The translations under genes and the position numbers were made by a program. The notes under the pieces were generated by a model. That model was not told the DNA's origin. It was given only the letters and a program-made list of their open reading frames with translations, and made no database searches. From NCBI RefSeq assembly GCF_042661025.1, contig NZ_JBHSWH010000001.1, forward strand, positions 62,001 to 126,000: 64,000 bases of DNA, in the 5' to 3' direction. The DNA is from Flexivirga alba. Lineage in GTDB: Bacteria; Actinomycetota; Actinomycetes; Actinomycetales; Dermatophilaceae. Shown here one piece after another: positions 33,263 to 42,289 of this stretch (its first letter is position 1; every line of letters starts with the position of its first letter).

Positions 33263-34402
33263 ATGAAGCTGGATCTGACCGTGCTCGCCATACCGGGTTT
33301 CATCGGTGCCATGGCGGCCGAATATGCCTGGCAACGCAAGCATCCGGTGGAGCCGGGCACCCGCGCCGGCGACTACGAGTTCAAGGACACCATGGCGAGC
33401 CTCTCGATGGGGTTGGGCAGTCTGGTGGCGCCATACGTCTCGAACGCACTGCTCGGTCCGCTCAGCAAACGCGGCAAGGCGGCCAAGACCTTGATGACGA
33501 TCGCCATCGGCACCACCGCCGCGACGACCGCCCTGGACGTGGTGCGCAAGTTGCGCAGCGACGATTTCGGCCAGGCCGGGGTGGCCGACTGGGACACCCG
33601 CGAGCTCCAGCAGGCGACCTCAGATCTGACCGCTCCTGCGGTGAAACCGGTCCTGCAGCGCATCACCGGCCGCGTGGGTGCGGTCGCCGTCGCATCGACC
33701 GCGCTGGTCGTCGCGACCGAGTGGGGTGCGCGGACAGCGGGCGAGAAGGTCTTCGGTCGCACTCCGATCGACCTCGGCGACAGTGCGGTCGTGGCAACCC
33801 TCGCGGTGCTCGGGTGGGACTTCATCTACTACTGGAACCACCGCTTCGACCACGAGGTCCGCTGGATGTGGGCGATGCACGAGGTGCACCACTCCAGCGA
33901 GCGCTACAACCTGTCGACCGCGCTGCGGCAGCCGTGGGGCGACACGATGACGCTCTACATCCCCTACAGCCTGCTCGCGCTGGTCGGCGTGCGACCGGCA
34001 CACATCATGAATGCCCGCGCGATCAACCTGATCTACCAGTTCTGGATCCACACCGAGGCGGTCCGCTCCATCGGCCGGCTCGAGCGCATCCTGAACACCC
34101 CGTCACACCACCGGGTGCACCACGGCACCAACAGCGAATACCTCGATCGCAACCACGGCAGCATCCTGATCGTCTGGGACAAGCTCTTCGGCACCTTCGA
34201 GCCCGAAAAGGCCCAGCCCGTCTACGGATTGACCACCAACATCGACACGTTCAACCCGCTGCGCATCGCGAGCCACGAGTGGGTCGACATGTTCACCGAG
34301 GTCTCGAACGCAACGACCTGGAACGACCGCTGGTCCTACCTGCTGCGCACTCCGGGCTGGGCCTACGGCCGGCGTAGGGCGCTTCTGGCCGCTGCCGCTT
34401 GA
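33263..34402 (+). CDS. Sterol desaturase/fatty acid hydroxylase superfamily membrane protein
   Basis: A 379-residue membrane di-iron oxygenase homologue. The histidine clusters are HRFDHE near residue 193, HEVHHSS near 207 and HRVHH near 282, matching the HX3H, HX2HH and HX2HH pattern. Hydrophobic segments lie around 40-60, 85-100, 135-155 and 165-185. It may hydroxylate or desaturate a lipid or carotenoid; the substrate is not evident. An upstream Asp/Thr-rich segment (QQATSDLTAPAVKPVLQRITGR) is a long loop between the first membrane helices. Confidence 0.85.
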   Translation: MKLDLTVLAIPGFIGAMAAEYAWQRKHPVEPGTRAGDYEFKDTMASLSMGLGSLVAPYVSNALLGPLSKRGKAAKTLMTIAIGTTAATTALDVVRKLRSDDFGQAGVADWDTRELQQATSDLTAPAVKPVLQRITGRVGAVAVASTALVVATEWGARTAGEKVFGRTPIDLGDSAVVATLAVLGWDFIYYWNHRFDHEVRWMWAMHEVHHSSERYNLSTALRQPWGDTMTLYIPYSLLALVGVRPAHIMNARAINLIYQFWIHTEAVRSIGRLERILNTPSHHRVHHGTNSEYLDRNHGSILIVWDKLFGTFEPEKAQPVYGLTTNIDTFNPLRIASHEWVDMFTEVSNATTWNDRWSYLLRTPGWAYGRRRALLAAAA

Positions 34403-34410
34403 CGGAATTC

Positions 34411-34492
34411 TGGCTCCCCGGGTTGGAATCGAACCAACGTCGCTAATCCTGATTCAAAGTCAGGCGGCCCCTACCAGCAGAGCAACCGGGGA
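34411..34492 (-). tRNA. tRNA-Gln (UUG)
   Basis: The minus strand folds with acceptor stem TCCCCGG/CCGGGGA, discriminator G and encoded CCA. The anticodon stem is CCTGA/TCAGG with loop CTTTGAA, placing UUG at 34-36. The T arm is GTTGG-TTCGATT-CCAAC. The U1-A72 pair and G73 agree with glutamine identity in bacteria. The region between anticodon and T stems is nine bases, slightly long for this class. Confidence 0.93.
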
Positions 34493-34613
34493 ACGCCCCC
34501 GAAGGGGACCGCACAAGGGTAGGCCAGATCTCGGGCGATGGCATATCGGGGCCGTTGCTAACGATCTGGCCCCAGTCGGCACGCAATTCGGCCTAATCCC
34601 CTTGAATGGGGGT

Positions 34614-35237
34614 ATGCCTCCCAAGAAGCGCTCCCGTCTCTCTGCCGCCGATCGACGCGAACAGTTGATCTCCGTTGCCGAGAAGCTCTTCGCCGAGCAC
34701 GGGGTGCAGCCGACGACAGTCGAGGACGTGGCGACAGCGGCCGGTGTCACCAAGCCGCTGATCTACGAACACTTCGGCGGTAAGGAGGGCCTGTATGCCG
34801 TGGTGGTCGACCGCGCGATGCGCCAGCTGCTGGACCATCTGGTGGGCTCGCTGACCTCGGGTGGATCCTCCCGCGAGTTGCTCGAGAGAGGTGCCGTCGC
34901 GCTGCTGAGCTACATCGAGGAGGAGCCGGCGGCCTTCCGGGTGCTGCTGCGCGACTCGCCGACCTGGCACGGCAACGGCTCCGCGGCCAGCATCATGTCC
35001 GCGGTCGCGGGCCAGGTGGAGGAGATCGTCGTCGAGGTCTTCAAGCGCAACGACCTCGACGTCGAGGTCGTGCCGATCTACGCGCAGATGCTGGTCGGCA
35101 TGATCGGCTTCACCGGCGAATGGTGGATCGAGTCCGGTTCGTCGCTGCCCCGTGACACGGTCGCCGCCCACATGGTCAACCTGGCGTGGCACGGCCTGGG
35201 TGGTATCGAGGCGGAGCCGACGCTGAAAACCCTCTGA
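34614..35237 (+). CDS. TetR/AcrR-family transcriptional regulator
   Basis: A 207-residue TetR protein. The N-terminal helix-turn-helix (SAADRREQLISVAEKLFAEHGVQPTTVEDVATAAGVTKPLIYEHFGGKEGLYAVVVDRAM) is followed by an all-helical ligand domain. The ATG at 34614 is preferred over TTG at 34602. It is monocistronic. Its stop codon lies in the first copy of a 68-base tandem repeat, so its downstream region has been reshaped. Target genes are not clear. Confidence 0.88.
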   Translation: MPPKKRSRLSAADRREQLISVAEKLFAEHGVQPTTVEDVATAAGVTKPLIYEHFGGKEGLYAVVVDRAMRQLLDHLVGSLTSGGSSRELLERGAVALLSYIEEEPAAFRVLLRDSPTWHGNGSAASIMSAVAGQVEEIVVEVFKRNDLDVEVVPIYAQMLVGMIGFTGEWWIESGSSLPRDTVAAHMVNLAWHGLGGIEAEPTLKTL

Positions 35238-35369
35238 CGCGGTTTCGATACGTCCCCCGCTTCGCTCCTCCCTACTCAACCCGCTTGGCCCGCTTGACCC
35301 GCTGACGCGGTTTCGATACGTCCCCCGCTTCGCTCCTCCCTACTCAACCCGCTTGACCCGCTTGACCGG
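35234..35369. repeat. Two tandem 68-bp REP-like repeats
   Basis: 35234-35301 and 35302-35369 are nearly identical, sharing GGTTTCGATACG, a CTTCGCTCC core and CTACTCAACCCGC. Shorter GACCCGCTT/GGCCCGCTT units follow inside each copy. The first copy contains the TetR stop codon, and the second contains the last codons and stop of the convergent VOC gene. The outer words match elements at 10326-10372 and 60485-60556. Confidence 0.85.
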
Positions 35370-35739
35370 CCTGCTGGATCTCGACCCGGTTTCCGCACGG
35401 GTCATCGGTGTGAAACCGACGTATGCCGGGGATCGCGTCGTCCCAGCGCACCGCTCCCCCAGCATCGGTGACCGCGGCGGCCACGACGTCGACGTCCGAA
35501 ACCAACAGGCACGGGTGAGCCTTGCGTGCGGGAGTGAACGATTCCTCGACGCCGCAATGCAATTCGTGTGATGGACCGACCGCGAACCAACACCCACCAC
35601 GCGCCGCGAGAGCCGGCGGTTTCGGGATCTCCGGCAGGTCGAGCACTCCGCCATAGAACTCCCGCAGCCGGTTTTCGGACCCGGCGGGACACGCGATCTG
35701 CACGTGATGCAGGCCCGTCACCTCCACACCCTGTGTCAT
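35344..35739 (-). CDS. VOC (glyoxalase/bleomycin resistance) family protein
   Basis: A 131-residue vicinal-oxygen-chelate protein: VTGLHHVQIACPAGSENRLREFYGGVLDLPEI, GCWFAVGPSHELHCGVE, and the C-terminal RRFHTDDPCGNRVEIQQ with the metal-ligand Glu. The last residues QAGQAGQAG are encoded by the REP-like repeat, so the original C-terminus was probably replaced. Its ATG overlaps the tam stop by four bases, so the two are co-translated. Substrate unknown. Confidence 0.86.
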   Translation of the reverse strand: MTQGVEVTGLHHVQIACPAGSENRLREFYGGVLDLPEIPKPPALAARGGCWFAVGPSHELHCGVEESFTPARKAHPCLLVSDVDVVAAAVTDAGGAVRWDDAIPGIRRFHTDDPCGNRVEIQQAGQAGQAG

Positions 35740-36530
35740 ACCGCGCCACCCTTCCGGCCGACGGCGAAGATCCGACGGAAGGGCATGGGCGTGCCGTATG
35801 GCGCCCGCGGGTATGCCGCATCGAACCGCCCGACCAACTCATCGAGGAAGCCGTCCCGTTCGGAGTCATCGAGGACGTCCAGCAGTGGCCGCAGCGCGGT
35901 CCCCTTGACCCACTCGAGCACCGGACAGCGTTGCGCTCCTTGCGGATCCAGCACTTGCAGGTAGGTGGTCTCCCACACGTCGAAGTGCCCACAGTATGAC
36001 GCCAGCGCCTCGGCGTAGCACTCCGGCGACTCAACCGGCGCGTCCCGCAACGCGCCGGCCAGGTCGCCGGCCCGACTGTGCTCCCGAGCCAGCTCACGGA
36101 TGATCCGGTGCGAGGGCGCATCGAAGTTCCCCGGGACTTGCATGGCGAACCAGCCGCCGGCGGGCAGGCCGGCCAGCCAGCGATCGATCAGCGCCAGATG
36201 CTCCGGAACCCATTGCAACGTCGCGTTGGTGACGATCACGTCGGTTTCGTCGGCGCCATCCCACTTCGAGACATCCGCCAGCTCCCAGCGCACCCGGCCC
36301 TGCGCGTCGAGCGCGCTCGCTCGTTGCAGCATCGACTCCGAGGAGTCCACCCCGGTGATGTCCGCCTCCGGCCACCGGTCCGCGAGGGTGAGGGTGAGCG
36401 GTCCGTTCCCGCACCCGAGATCCACCACCCGCCTCGGCGAATCGGCTCCGACTCGCGCGATCAGATCGCCGAACGGCCGATTGCGTAGATCGGAAAAGCG
36501 TTCGTACTGCTGCGGATCCCACGTTGCCAT
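35736..36530 (-). CDS. tam: Trans-aconitate 2-methyltransferase
   Basis: A 264-residue class I SAM-dependent methyltransferase: motif I VVDLGCGNGPLTLTLADRWP, then ITGVDSSESMLQRA, VIVTNATLQWVPEHL and FAMQVPGNFDAPSHRIIRELA, all characteristic of Tam. It methylates trans-aconitate, relieving aconitase inhibition. The ATG at 36530 has GAGG eight bases upstream; GTG at 36548 has none. It is divergent from a TamR-type MarR gene with an 18-bp palindrome between them. Confidence 0.92.
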   Translation of the reverse strand: MATWDPQQYERFSDLRNRPFGDLIARVGADSPRRVVDLGCGNGPLTLTLADRWPEADITGVDSSESMLQRASALDAQGRVRWELADVSKWDGADETDVIVTNATLQWVPEHLALIDRWLAGLPAGGWFAMQVPGNFDAPSHRIIRELAREHSRAGDLAGALRDAPVESPECYAEALASYCGHFDVWETTYLQVLDPQGAQRCPVLEWVKGTALRPLLDVLDDSERDGFLDELVGRFDAAYPRAPYGTPMPFRRIFAVGRKGGAV

Positions 36531-36552
36531 ATCAAGCACCTCGCTCACGTTT

Positions 36553-36594
36553 TATCTTGATATCAAGATACTGCCAGTTGTCTCGATGTCAAGA
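36553..36594. promoter_or_regulatory. tam/tamR operators
   Basis: TATCTTGATATCAAGATA (36553-36570) is a perfect 18-bp palindrome. TCTCGATGTCAAGA (36581-36594) repeats its core with two changes. Both lie in the 86-base divergent spacer, overlapping likely promoters of both genes. This is the arrangement expected for a MarR-family repressor that controls itself and the divergent tam gene. Confidence 0.85.
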
Positions 36595-36616
36595 AACTTG
36601 CGAGTAGACTCCTCCC

Positions 36617-37122
36617 ATGGTGGCGCAGCGCGATGAGGTCGACCAGATCGTCGATGCCTGGCGTCGCGAACGCGTCGACCTCGATGTCGAGCCGTTGCAA
36701 GTGCTTTCGCGAGTTTCACGACTCGCCAGACTGCTCGATCAAGCACGCGGACGCGCATTCACCGACCACGGCCTGGACGGCTGGGAGTTCGACGTGCTGT
36801 CGGCCCTGCGACGCGTCGGTGCGCCATACGAGCTCTCCCCGGAGCTCTGGTCCAGCAAACACTGGTCACCAGCGGCACCATGACCAACCGGGTGGATCGG
36901 CTGGAGAGCCGCGGCCTCGTCGAGCGCCATCCGGCACCCACGGACCGTCGTGGAGTGCTGGTCCGGCTCACACCGGCCGGCCGCGACGCGGTCGACGCCG
37001 CGATGGAGGAGTTGCTCGAGCACGAGCGGGCCATCCTGGCCCACCTGCCCAGTCGCAACCGCACCGCGCTCGCCTCCGCCCTGCGCACCCTGCTCTCTGC
37101 AGTCGAGAACCCCACCGACTGA
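36617..37122 (+). CDS. tamR: TamR-like MarR-family regulator (frameshifted as given)
   Basis: A MarR protein that matches TamR: DEVDQIVDAWRRERVDLDVEPLQVLSRVSRLARLLD, HGLDGWEFDVLSALRRVGAPYELSP, then MTNRVDRLESRGLVERHPAPTDRRGVLVRLT. The first frame stops at 36883 and the second resumes at about 36843. Adding one base in CCCCGG (36837-36842) gives the continuous ELSPGALVQQTLVTSGTMTNR and about 168 residues. TamR proteins sense aconitate and citrate and repress tam. The break is probably a base-call error, since the recognition helix region would otherwise be split. Confidence 0.88.
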
Positions 37123-37285
37123 CACCCGGGTCCCGACGACGCCGACGCACCCGTCGAAGGTCGCGATTGCGCATCCTTTGTTGTGAGCCGCCCACTTGCG
37201 GAGCCACGATGAGGAAAGGTTCATGGGAAGCGGTATCGCTGCCGCTTCGACAACGAATCGTCCAGTGCAGGGAGGGGCTCGGCAC

Positions 37286-38242
37286 GTGATCACGGTTGAT
37301 CTGAGCGTGCGCACGCCCGCAAGCATTCAGTGGGCGGTATCACCGGTGCTGGAGACACTCGGCTGGCTACGCCTGACTCGGGACGATGAGATAGACCCGA
37401 CGTATGGCGCACCGGGCGGGGCCGCGAAGGAGCTCCTGTCCCGGCCCGACGTGGCACTGGTTTCCGAGTTGTTGCCGTCCGGAGACGGCTCCACGCCGGA
37501 CTTCCTCGCCCCAGCACCCTCGGCCGCGGCCCCGGCTCGTGCCGCCGAGTCGCAGCTGGCGGAGATCGGCAGCACCGATCATGCACAGGCGGCGGTGGAG
37601 GTGTGGGAGGCCTCCAGCGACCGAGAGCTGCCCGAAAATGTCACCGCCGCGCTGCACGACGGCACGCTGCCCGCCAGGGTTGCGCACGGACTGAAGATGT
37701 TCTGGGAGCACGGCATGCCCGACGTGTTCGAACTCGCGGAAACGGCGTTACGCGCCGAGATCGACCGCTGCGAACAACTCTCCGACGGCGGCGGGATCGG
37801 GGCCGTCCTCCACGCGGTCAAGGAACAGCTCTCGTGGGGAGATGACTCTCCGAACGCGTGCGAGCACTGCACGGAGCCCGAATCGACCATGTCAGAGCTG
37901 CTCGTCATACCGACCGCGCTCTACGGCCCGCGCCTCACCATTCGGCTGCGAGGTGATCGCCCGTATGTCGCCTACCCGATCGACACCACGTCCGCCCCTG
38001 CGGACTCGATCACCGGGCTACGACGCCTTCTCGGCCCGACCCGGGCAGCAATCCTGCGACGACTGAGCTCCGCACGAACGACGACCGAGCTCAGCGAAGA
38101 ACTGCGCCTGGCCGCCGGGACGGTGTCCTACCACGTGAAAGTGATGCAGCGAGCGGGCCTGCTCGAACGCTCGCGCCAGCGCCACAATGTGTTCTACGAG
38201 TTGTCCGCCACCGGCCGGCAACTGCTTGCCAGCATCCACTGA
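37286..38242 (+). CDS. DUF5937-type ArsR-like winged-helix regulator
   Basis: A 318-residue protein. The N-terminal two thirds is an alpha-helical domain of the DUF5937 kind (ITVDLSVRTPASIQWAVSPVLETLGWL). The C-terminus is an ArsR-like winged helix: GPTRAAILRRLSSARTTTELSEELRLAAGTVSYHVKVMQRAGLLERSRQRHNVFYEL. GTG at 37286 has GGAGGG nine bases upstream and starts the domain. ATG at 37223 also has a good GAGGAAAGG site and would add 21 residues, so the start is not settled. It stands alone upstream of a solitary binding-protein gene. Confidence 0.78.
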   Translation: MITVDLSVRTPASIQWAVSPVLETLGWLRLTRDDEIDPTYGAPGGAAKELLSRPDVALVSELLPSGDGSTPDFLAPAPSAAAPARAAESQLAEIGSTDHAQAAVEVWEASSDRELPENVTAALHDGTLPARVAHGLKMFWEHGMPDVFELAETALRAEIDRCEQLSDGGGIGAVLHAVKEQLSWGDDSPNACEHCTEPESTMSELLVIPTALYGPRLTIRLRGDRPYVAYPIDTTSAPADSITGLRRLLGPTRAAILRRLSSARTTTELSEELRLAAGTVSYHVKVMQRAGLLERSRQRHNVFYELSATGRQLLASIH

Positions 38243-38621
38243 GACCTATTCCGGCGAAGATTCGAGCCTCTTCGAATATTGCGATCTGGTCGCGATCACA
38301 ATCAATTGCTGGACTTCGCGCAGCGCCCGGTCAATGGTGTTGATGTGGAGGCTGTTGACGCCGCGGGGACCGTTAGCTGCTTCTTAGCAGAATGGGGCGC
38401 GGACTCAACCGACCGATCCGGGGCTGGACGCGAGCAATGTCAATTGCATGGAGCCGATAATTCGGCGTCACCTCCGGCAATTAGCGGTGATCGGCACTGA
38501 CGACGTATCCACGCTCACCCGACTCGGGGGCGAGTGAGCGACAGATGCATCGGACACCGGTACAGACAGAAGAATCACGCGTCTCGGACGATTTCCGGGA
38601 ACTGGAAGGGAAACAAGGACG
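38243..38621. promoter_or_regulatory. Regulatory spacer before the family-5 binding protein gene
   Basis: These 379 bases carry no gene. They hold ATTCGA-N6-TCGAAT at 38260-38277 and an inverted repeat ATTGCGATC (38278-38286)/GATCACAAT (38294-38302) with one mismatch. The neighbouring ArsR-like protein could bind there. The rest shows nothing I can name apart from the AAGG ribosome binding site at the downstream start. Confidence 0.4.
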
Positions 38622-40403
38622 ATGCGATTGACGAAATTGGTGGCGCTGACCGCTGCGGGAGTGACTGCGGTCTCGCTGGCTGCGTGCAGCAGCGGCGGCC
38701 CGTCGGGCAGCGGCGGCAGCAGCAGCGGAAACGGCAATGACAACACCGCCGCGGCCGAGCAGACTGACGCCGCCCAGGCGGTCACGAACCCGAATCTGAA
38801 GGGACCTGCGCCGGCGGTCGCGGGTGCCAAGAAGGGCGGGACGCTCTACATCGACGACTCGTCCAACCCGCCCACCATGGACCCGGCCGGCATCTACTAC
38901 ATCGACTCGAACGCGTTCGCGACGCAGTACATGTACCGCACCCTGACGCAGTACAAGATCGTCAAGGGCAAGCCGGTCCTGGTGCCGGACATGGCCGAGG
39001 GTGTCGGCGTACCGTCCGCTGACGGGCTGACCTGGACGTTCAAGATCAAGCCGGGCCTGAAGTACTCCGACGGCTCGCCGGTCAAGATCGAAGACTTCGT
39101 CTACGGCATGGAGCGTTCCTTCGCCAAGGAGAGCGTCGCCCTCAACGGCACCGACTACCAGCGCCAGTACCTCGTCGACGGCAAGACCTACCTGGGTCCC
39201 TACAAGCAACCCAACGCAAACTTCAAGGGCGTGACCACCAAGGGCACCGACACGCTGATCTTCCACTTGGTGAAGAAGGTTCCCGCGTTCAACTACTTCG
39301 CCTCGTTCCCGGAGTTCACCCCGGTCCCCAAGGCCAAGGACACCAAGGGCGACTACCAGAAGCACCCGCTGACCACCGGCCCCTACAAGGTCGACTCCTA
39401 CAACATCGGCACAAAACTGATGCTGTCCCGCAACGCGAACTGGGACGCCAAGACCGACCCGGTGCGCAATGCCTACCCGGACAAGATCCAGATCAACCTG
39501 GCGATCACCGACCTGGCCTCCCAGCAGCGCATCCTGGCCAACAGCGGCACCGGCGCCAACACGGTCAACATCGGTTCCATCGACGCGTCGCTGGAGTCGA
39601 AGGTGACCGGCGCGCAGAAGAACCAGTTCGCGATCGGCCCGTCGTCGTGCGAGTTCTACGTCAACATGAATGTCAACAAGGTCCCGTTGAACATTCGTAA
39701 GGCGATCGGCTACGCCTACCCCTGGAACCAGATCCGTAAGGCCAGTGGCTCGTCGACGCTGAACTACCAGCCGGCGACCACCTACGCGGCGCCCAGCCTG
39801 CAGGGCTTCAAGAAATACCCGGCACTGCCGTATGCGACCGGTCAGGGCACGGGTGACCCGGCCAAGGCCAAGGCCATCTTGCAGGCCGCGAACAAGCTCG
39901 GCTTCGAGCTGTCCTACTACTACCGCAGCGACAAGCCCAACGTGGTGAGCGCCAACAACGCGCGCAAGGCCGGTCTGGAAGCGGCCGGCTTCAAGGTCAA
40001 GGACATCCCGGTGTCCAGCGCTGAATACACCAAGAAGATCGCGGACCCCAAGGCCCCGGTCGACATGCTGAACGGCACGCCGGGCTGGTGCTACGACTGG
40101 CCGACCGGTGACTCGGTCTACCCGGTCCTGTTCAGCGGTGAGGGCATCCCGGACGGCACCACTGTCGGGCAGTTCAAGAACGCCGCGGTCAACGCCGAGA
40201 TGGACAAGATCGGCGCGATGGCCCCGGCAAAGGCGGCACCCGAGTGGGCCAAGCTGGACCAGGAGATCATGACCAAATACATTCCTGGCCTGCCGGACAA
40301 CTACTCCATGAACACCGCGACATTCGGCAAGAACGTCAACAACGTCATCCTGAACCCGATCATCAGCATGCCGACGTTGTCGCAACTCTGGGTGTCGAAC
40401 TGA
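38622..40403 (+). CDS. Solitary family-5 ABC substrate-binding lipoprotein (DppA/OppA type)
   Basis: A 593-residue exported lipoprotein. The signal peptide ends in VSLAAC with Cys21-22 as lipidation site, followed by a Gly/Ser/Asn-rich linker. The family-5 fold is seen in GGTLYIDDSSNPPTMDPAGIYYIDS, TWTFKIKPGLKYSDGSPVKIEDFVYGMER, HPLTTGPYKVDSYN and the C-terminal half with WCYDWPTGDSVYPVLFSGEG. It should bind a peptide or similar ligand outside the cell. No permease or ATPase genes are adjacent, so it must share a transporter or act as a sensor. A hairpin with a T-rich tail follows. Confidence 0.9.
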   Translation: MRLTKLVALTAAGVTAVSLAACSSGGPSGSGGSSSGNGNDNTAAAEQTDAAQAVTNPNLKGPAPAVAGAKKGGTLYIDDSSNPPTMDPAGIYYIDSNAFATQYMYRTLTQYKIVKGKPVLVPDMAEGVGVPSADGLTWTFKIKPGLKYSDGSPVKIEDFVYGMERSFAKESVALNGTDYQRQYLVDGKTYLGPYKQPNANFKGVTTKGTDTLIFHLVKKVPAFNYFASFPEFTPVPKAKDTKGDYQKHPLTTGPYKVDSYNIGTKLMLSRNANWDAKTDPVRNAYPDKIQINLAITDLASQQRILANSGTGANTVNIGSIDASLESKVTGAQKNQFAIGPSSCEFYVNMNVNKVPLNIRKAIGYAYPWNQIRKASGSSTLNYQPATTYAAPSLQGFKKYPALPYATGQGTGDPAKAKAILQAANKLGFELSYYYRSDKPNVVSANNARKAGLEAAGFKVKDIPVSSAEYTKKIADPKAPVDMLNGTPGWCYDWPTGDSVYPVLFSGEGIPDGTTVGQFKNAAVNAEMDKIGAMAPAKAAPEWAKLDQEIMTKYIPGLPDNYSMNTATFGKNVNNVILNPIISMPTLSQLWVSN

Positions 40404-40446
40404 CCCTGTAGAAACTGCCTGAGAAGCGGTATCGGCGCCTCCGCCG

Positions 40447-40530
40447 GGAGCCGGTGACAATTCGATGACTTTCGCGAGAAGTAGATTCGCACGAAACGTT
40501 ATCGATTGCCACCGGCTCCTTCTTTGTTTC
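40447..40530 (+). terminator. Terminator after the binding-protein gene
   Basis: GGAGCCGGTG (40447-40456) pairs perfectly with CACCGGCTCC (40510-40519), followed by TTCTTTGTTT. The loop is long (53 bases) and contains smaller dyads, so it may fold as a branched terminator. Confidence 0.55.
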
Positions 40531-40576
40531 CCGGGCGAATAATGCCTGGCTTTCAGTCGCCAGAAATGTTCGTCGG

Positions 40577-41332
40577 TCAGTGCGGGTCCTGGTCGTTCAG
40601 CACCGAGACGACAGTGTCGTAATCGCCACGCGCCTCGCCATACCGGAGGAATTTGACCCTCTCGACCTGGATCTCTGTTGCGTCCGGTTGTGTCTCGAGG
40701 ATCTCGATGACCTCGGTGATGAAGTCGTCCAACGGCATCGCGACGGCACTGTCCCGCTGCCCGGGCATCAGGTCGGTCGCGACCGCCGGCGGCTCCAGCT
40801 CGATGACGTCGACACCGGTGCCCGCGAGCTGCAGACGGATCGACTCGCTGAGCAGATGTATGGCGGCCTTGGTCGCGTTGTAGGTGGGCGTCACCTTCAA
40901 CGGTGCGAAGGCCAACCCTGACGAGACGGTCATGATCGTGGCCCTCGGCCGCGACCGCAAGTGGTCGATGAAGGCGTCTACCAGCCGGATCGGTCCGAGC
41001 AGGTTGGTCTCGACGATCTGCTCGGCGCCGGCCGCGAATCCGCTGCGCGTCCAGTCCTCGGCCCGCATGATGCCCGCCATCGGGACCAGTACGTCCAGCT
41101 CCGGCCACCGAGCGATCACCGATTTGGCGACCGTGGAGATCTGGTCCTGGTCAGTGGTGTCGATCCGGACGGTGCCGATGCCCGGGTGCGCCGCGGCGAT
41201 CTGCTCCAGCAGCTCGGTCCGGCGACCACCGATAATCACGGTGTTTCCCTTCTCCCGCAATGCCAAGGCCAGTGCCAGGCCGATGCCGCTCGTCGCGCCA
41301 GGGATGAAAATTGTGCGTCCGTTGATGTTCAT
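40577..41332 (-). CDS. Short-chain dehydrogenase/reductase (DltE-like)
   Basis: A 251-residue classical SDR. The cofactor motif is GATSGIGLALAL, the structural NAG motif appears as PMAGIM, the catalytic Ser lies in MTVSSGLAF and the YxxxK pair is YNATK. An acidic residue at strand 2 end is absent (GGRRTELL), favouring NADP. It resembles DltE-like SDRs. It is divergent from an MmyB-type XRE regulator, which probably controls it. Substrate unknown. Confidence 0.88.
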   Translation of the reverse strand: MNINGRTIFIPGATSGIGLALALALREKGNTVIIGGRRTELLEQIAAAHPGIGTVRIDTTDQDQISTVAKSVIARWPELDVLVPMAGIMRAEDWTRSGFAAGAEQIVETNLLGPIRLVDAFIDHLRSRPRATIMTVSSGLAFAPLKVTPTYNATKAAIHLLSESIRLQLAGTGVDVIELEPPAVATDLMPGQRDSAVAMPLDDFITEVIEILETQPDATEIQVERVKFLRYGEARGDYDTVVSVLNDQDPH

Positions 41333-41433
41333 ACATTACAGTCAAGCCGCCGGAGACGACGCCCTCCAGAGAGCACTCATCGGGGGATCGGCGGTCCCTG
41401 CCTCGAACGAGCTTGAAGACCCATAATCGACGA

Positions 41434-42285
41434 ATGGACCGCGAAGCACTGGCCGACTTCCTATCCCGTCGGAGGCAGGAGCTGCAACCGGACGACGTCG
41501 GCCTACCAGCAGGCGTGCGGCGGCGCACGCCTGGACTTCGCCGCGAGGAAGTCGCACTGCTCGCGACCATGTCCGCGGACTACTACACCCGGCTCGAGCA
41601 ACGCCGTGGACCCCAGCCGAGCACCCAACTTCTCGCGTCGCTCGCCCGCGCGCTACGACTGACCGCAGACGAACGGGACTACCTCTTCCGGGTCGCGGGG
41701 CACAACCCGCCGGATCGTTCGGGTCCCAGCGAGCACGTCGCTCCGGCCCTGCTCCGCGTGCTGGGGCGCCTGTCCGACACCCCCGCGTTGATTCTGAACG
41801 AACTTGCGGAGACGCTCGCCCAGAACGACCCGGCCCGTGCACTCTTCGGCGACGCGACCGCGCGGGTCGGGTGGGACCGCAGCGAGATTTACCGATGGTT
41901 CGTGCACCCGGAGACTGAGCGCAGCCGCTACCCAGAGAACGACCGGAACCGACAGAGCCGTGCGCAGGTGGCCAACCTTCGAATGGCGTTGGGCACCATG
42001 GGAAAGCAGTCGCGAGCCGGCAAATTGGTGGATGAACTACTCGGGCGCAGTCCTGAGTTCGTGGAGTTGTGGCACGAGCACGAAGTCGCGCGCCGGTTCG
42101 CCGACCACAAAGTGCTCATCCACCCCGAGATCGGACCTATCGAGCTCGACTGTCAGGTGCTCTTCACCGAGGACCAGACCCAGGCGCTGCTCGTGCTGAC
42201 GGCCGAGCCGCACACCGACGACGAGGAGAAGCTCCAGCTGCTGAGCGTGGTCGGGACCCAGACCTTCACCACTCATCCCGAGTAG
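41434..42285 (+). CDS. XRE-family regulator with MmyB-like ligand-binding domain
   Basis: A 283-residue regulator. The N-terminal helix-turn-helix (LADFLSRRRQELQPDDVGLPAGVRRRTPGLRREEVALLATMSADYYTRLEQRRGPQPSTQLLASLARALRL) is the hallmark of the MmyB group. The C-terminal PAS-like domain (PALILNELAETLAQNDPARALFG, then DRSEIYRWFVHPE) is thought to bind a fatty-acyl or similar ligand. ATG at 41434 is chosen. It is divergent from the SDR gene, a very common arrangement in actinobacteria. Confidence 0.9.
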   Translation: MDREALADFLSRRRQELQPDDVGLPAGVRRRTPGLRREEVALLATMSADYYTRLEQRRGPQPSTQLLASLARALRLTADERDYLFRVAGHNPPDRSGPSEHVAPALLRVLGRLSDTPALILNELAETLAQNDPARALFGDATARVGWDRSEIYRWFVHPETERSRYPENDRNRQSRAQVANLRMALGTMGKQSRAGKLVDELLGRSPEFVELWHEHEVARRFADHKVLIHPEIGPIELDCQVLFTEDQTQALLVLTAEPHTDDEEKLQLLSVVGTQTFTTHPE

Positions 42286-42289
42286 CGGT

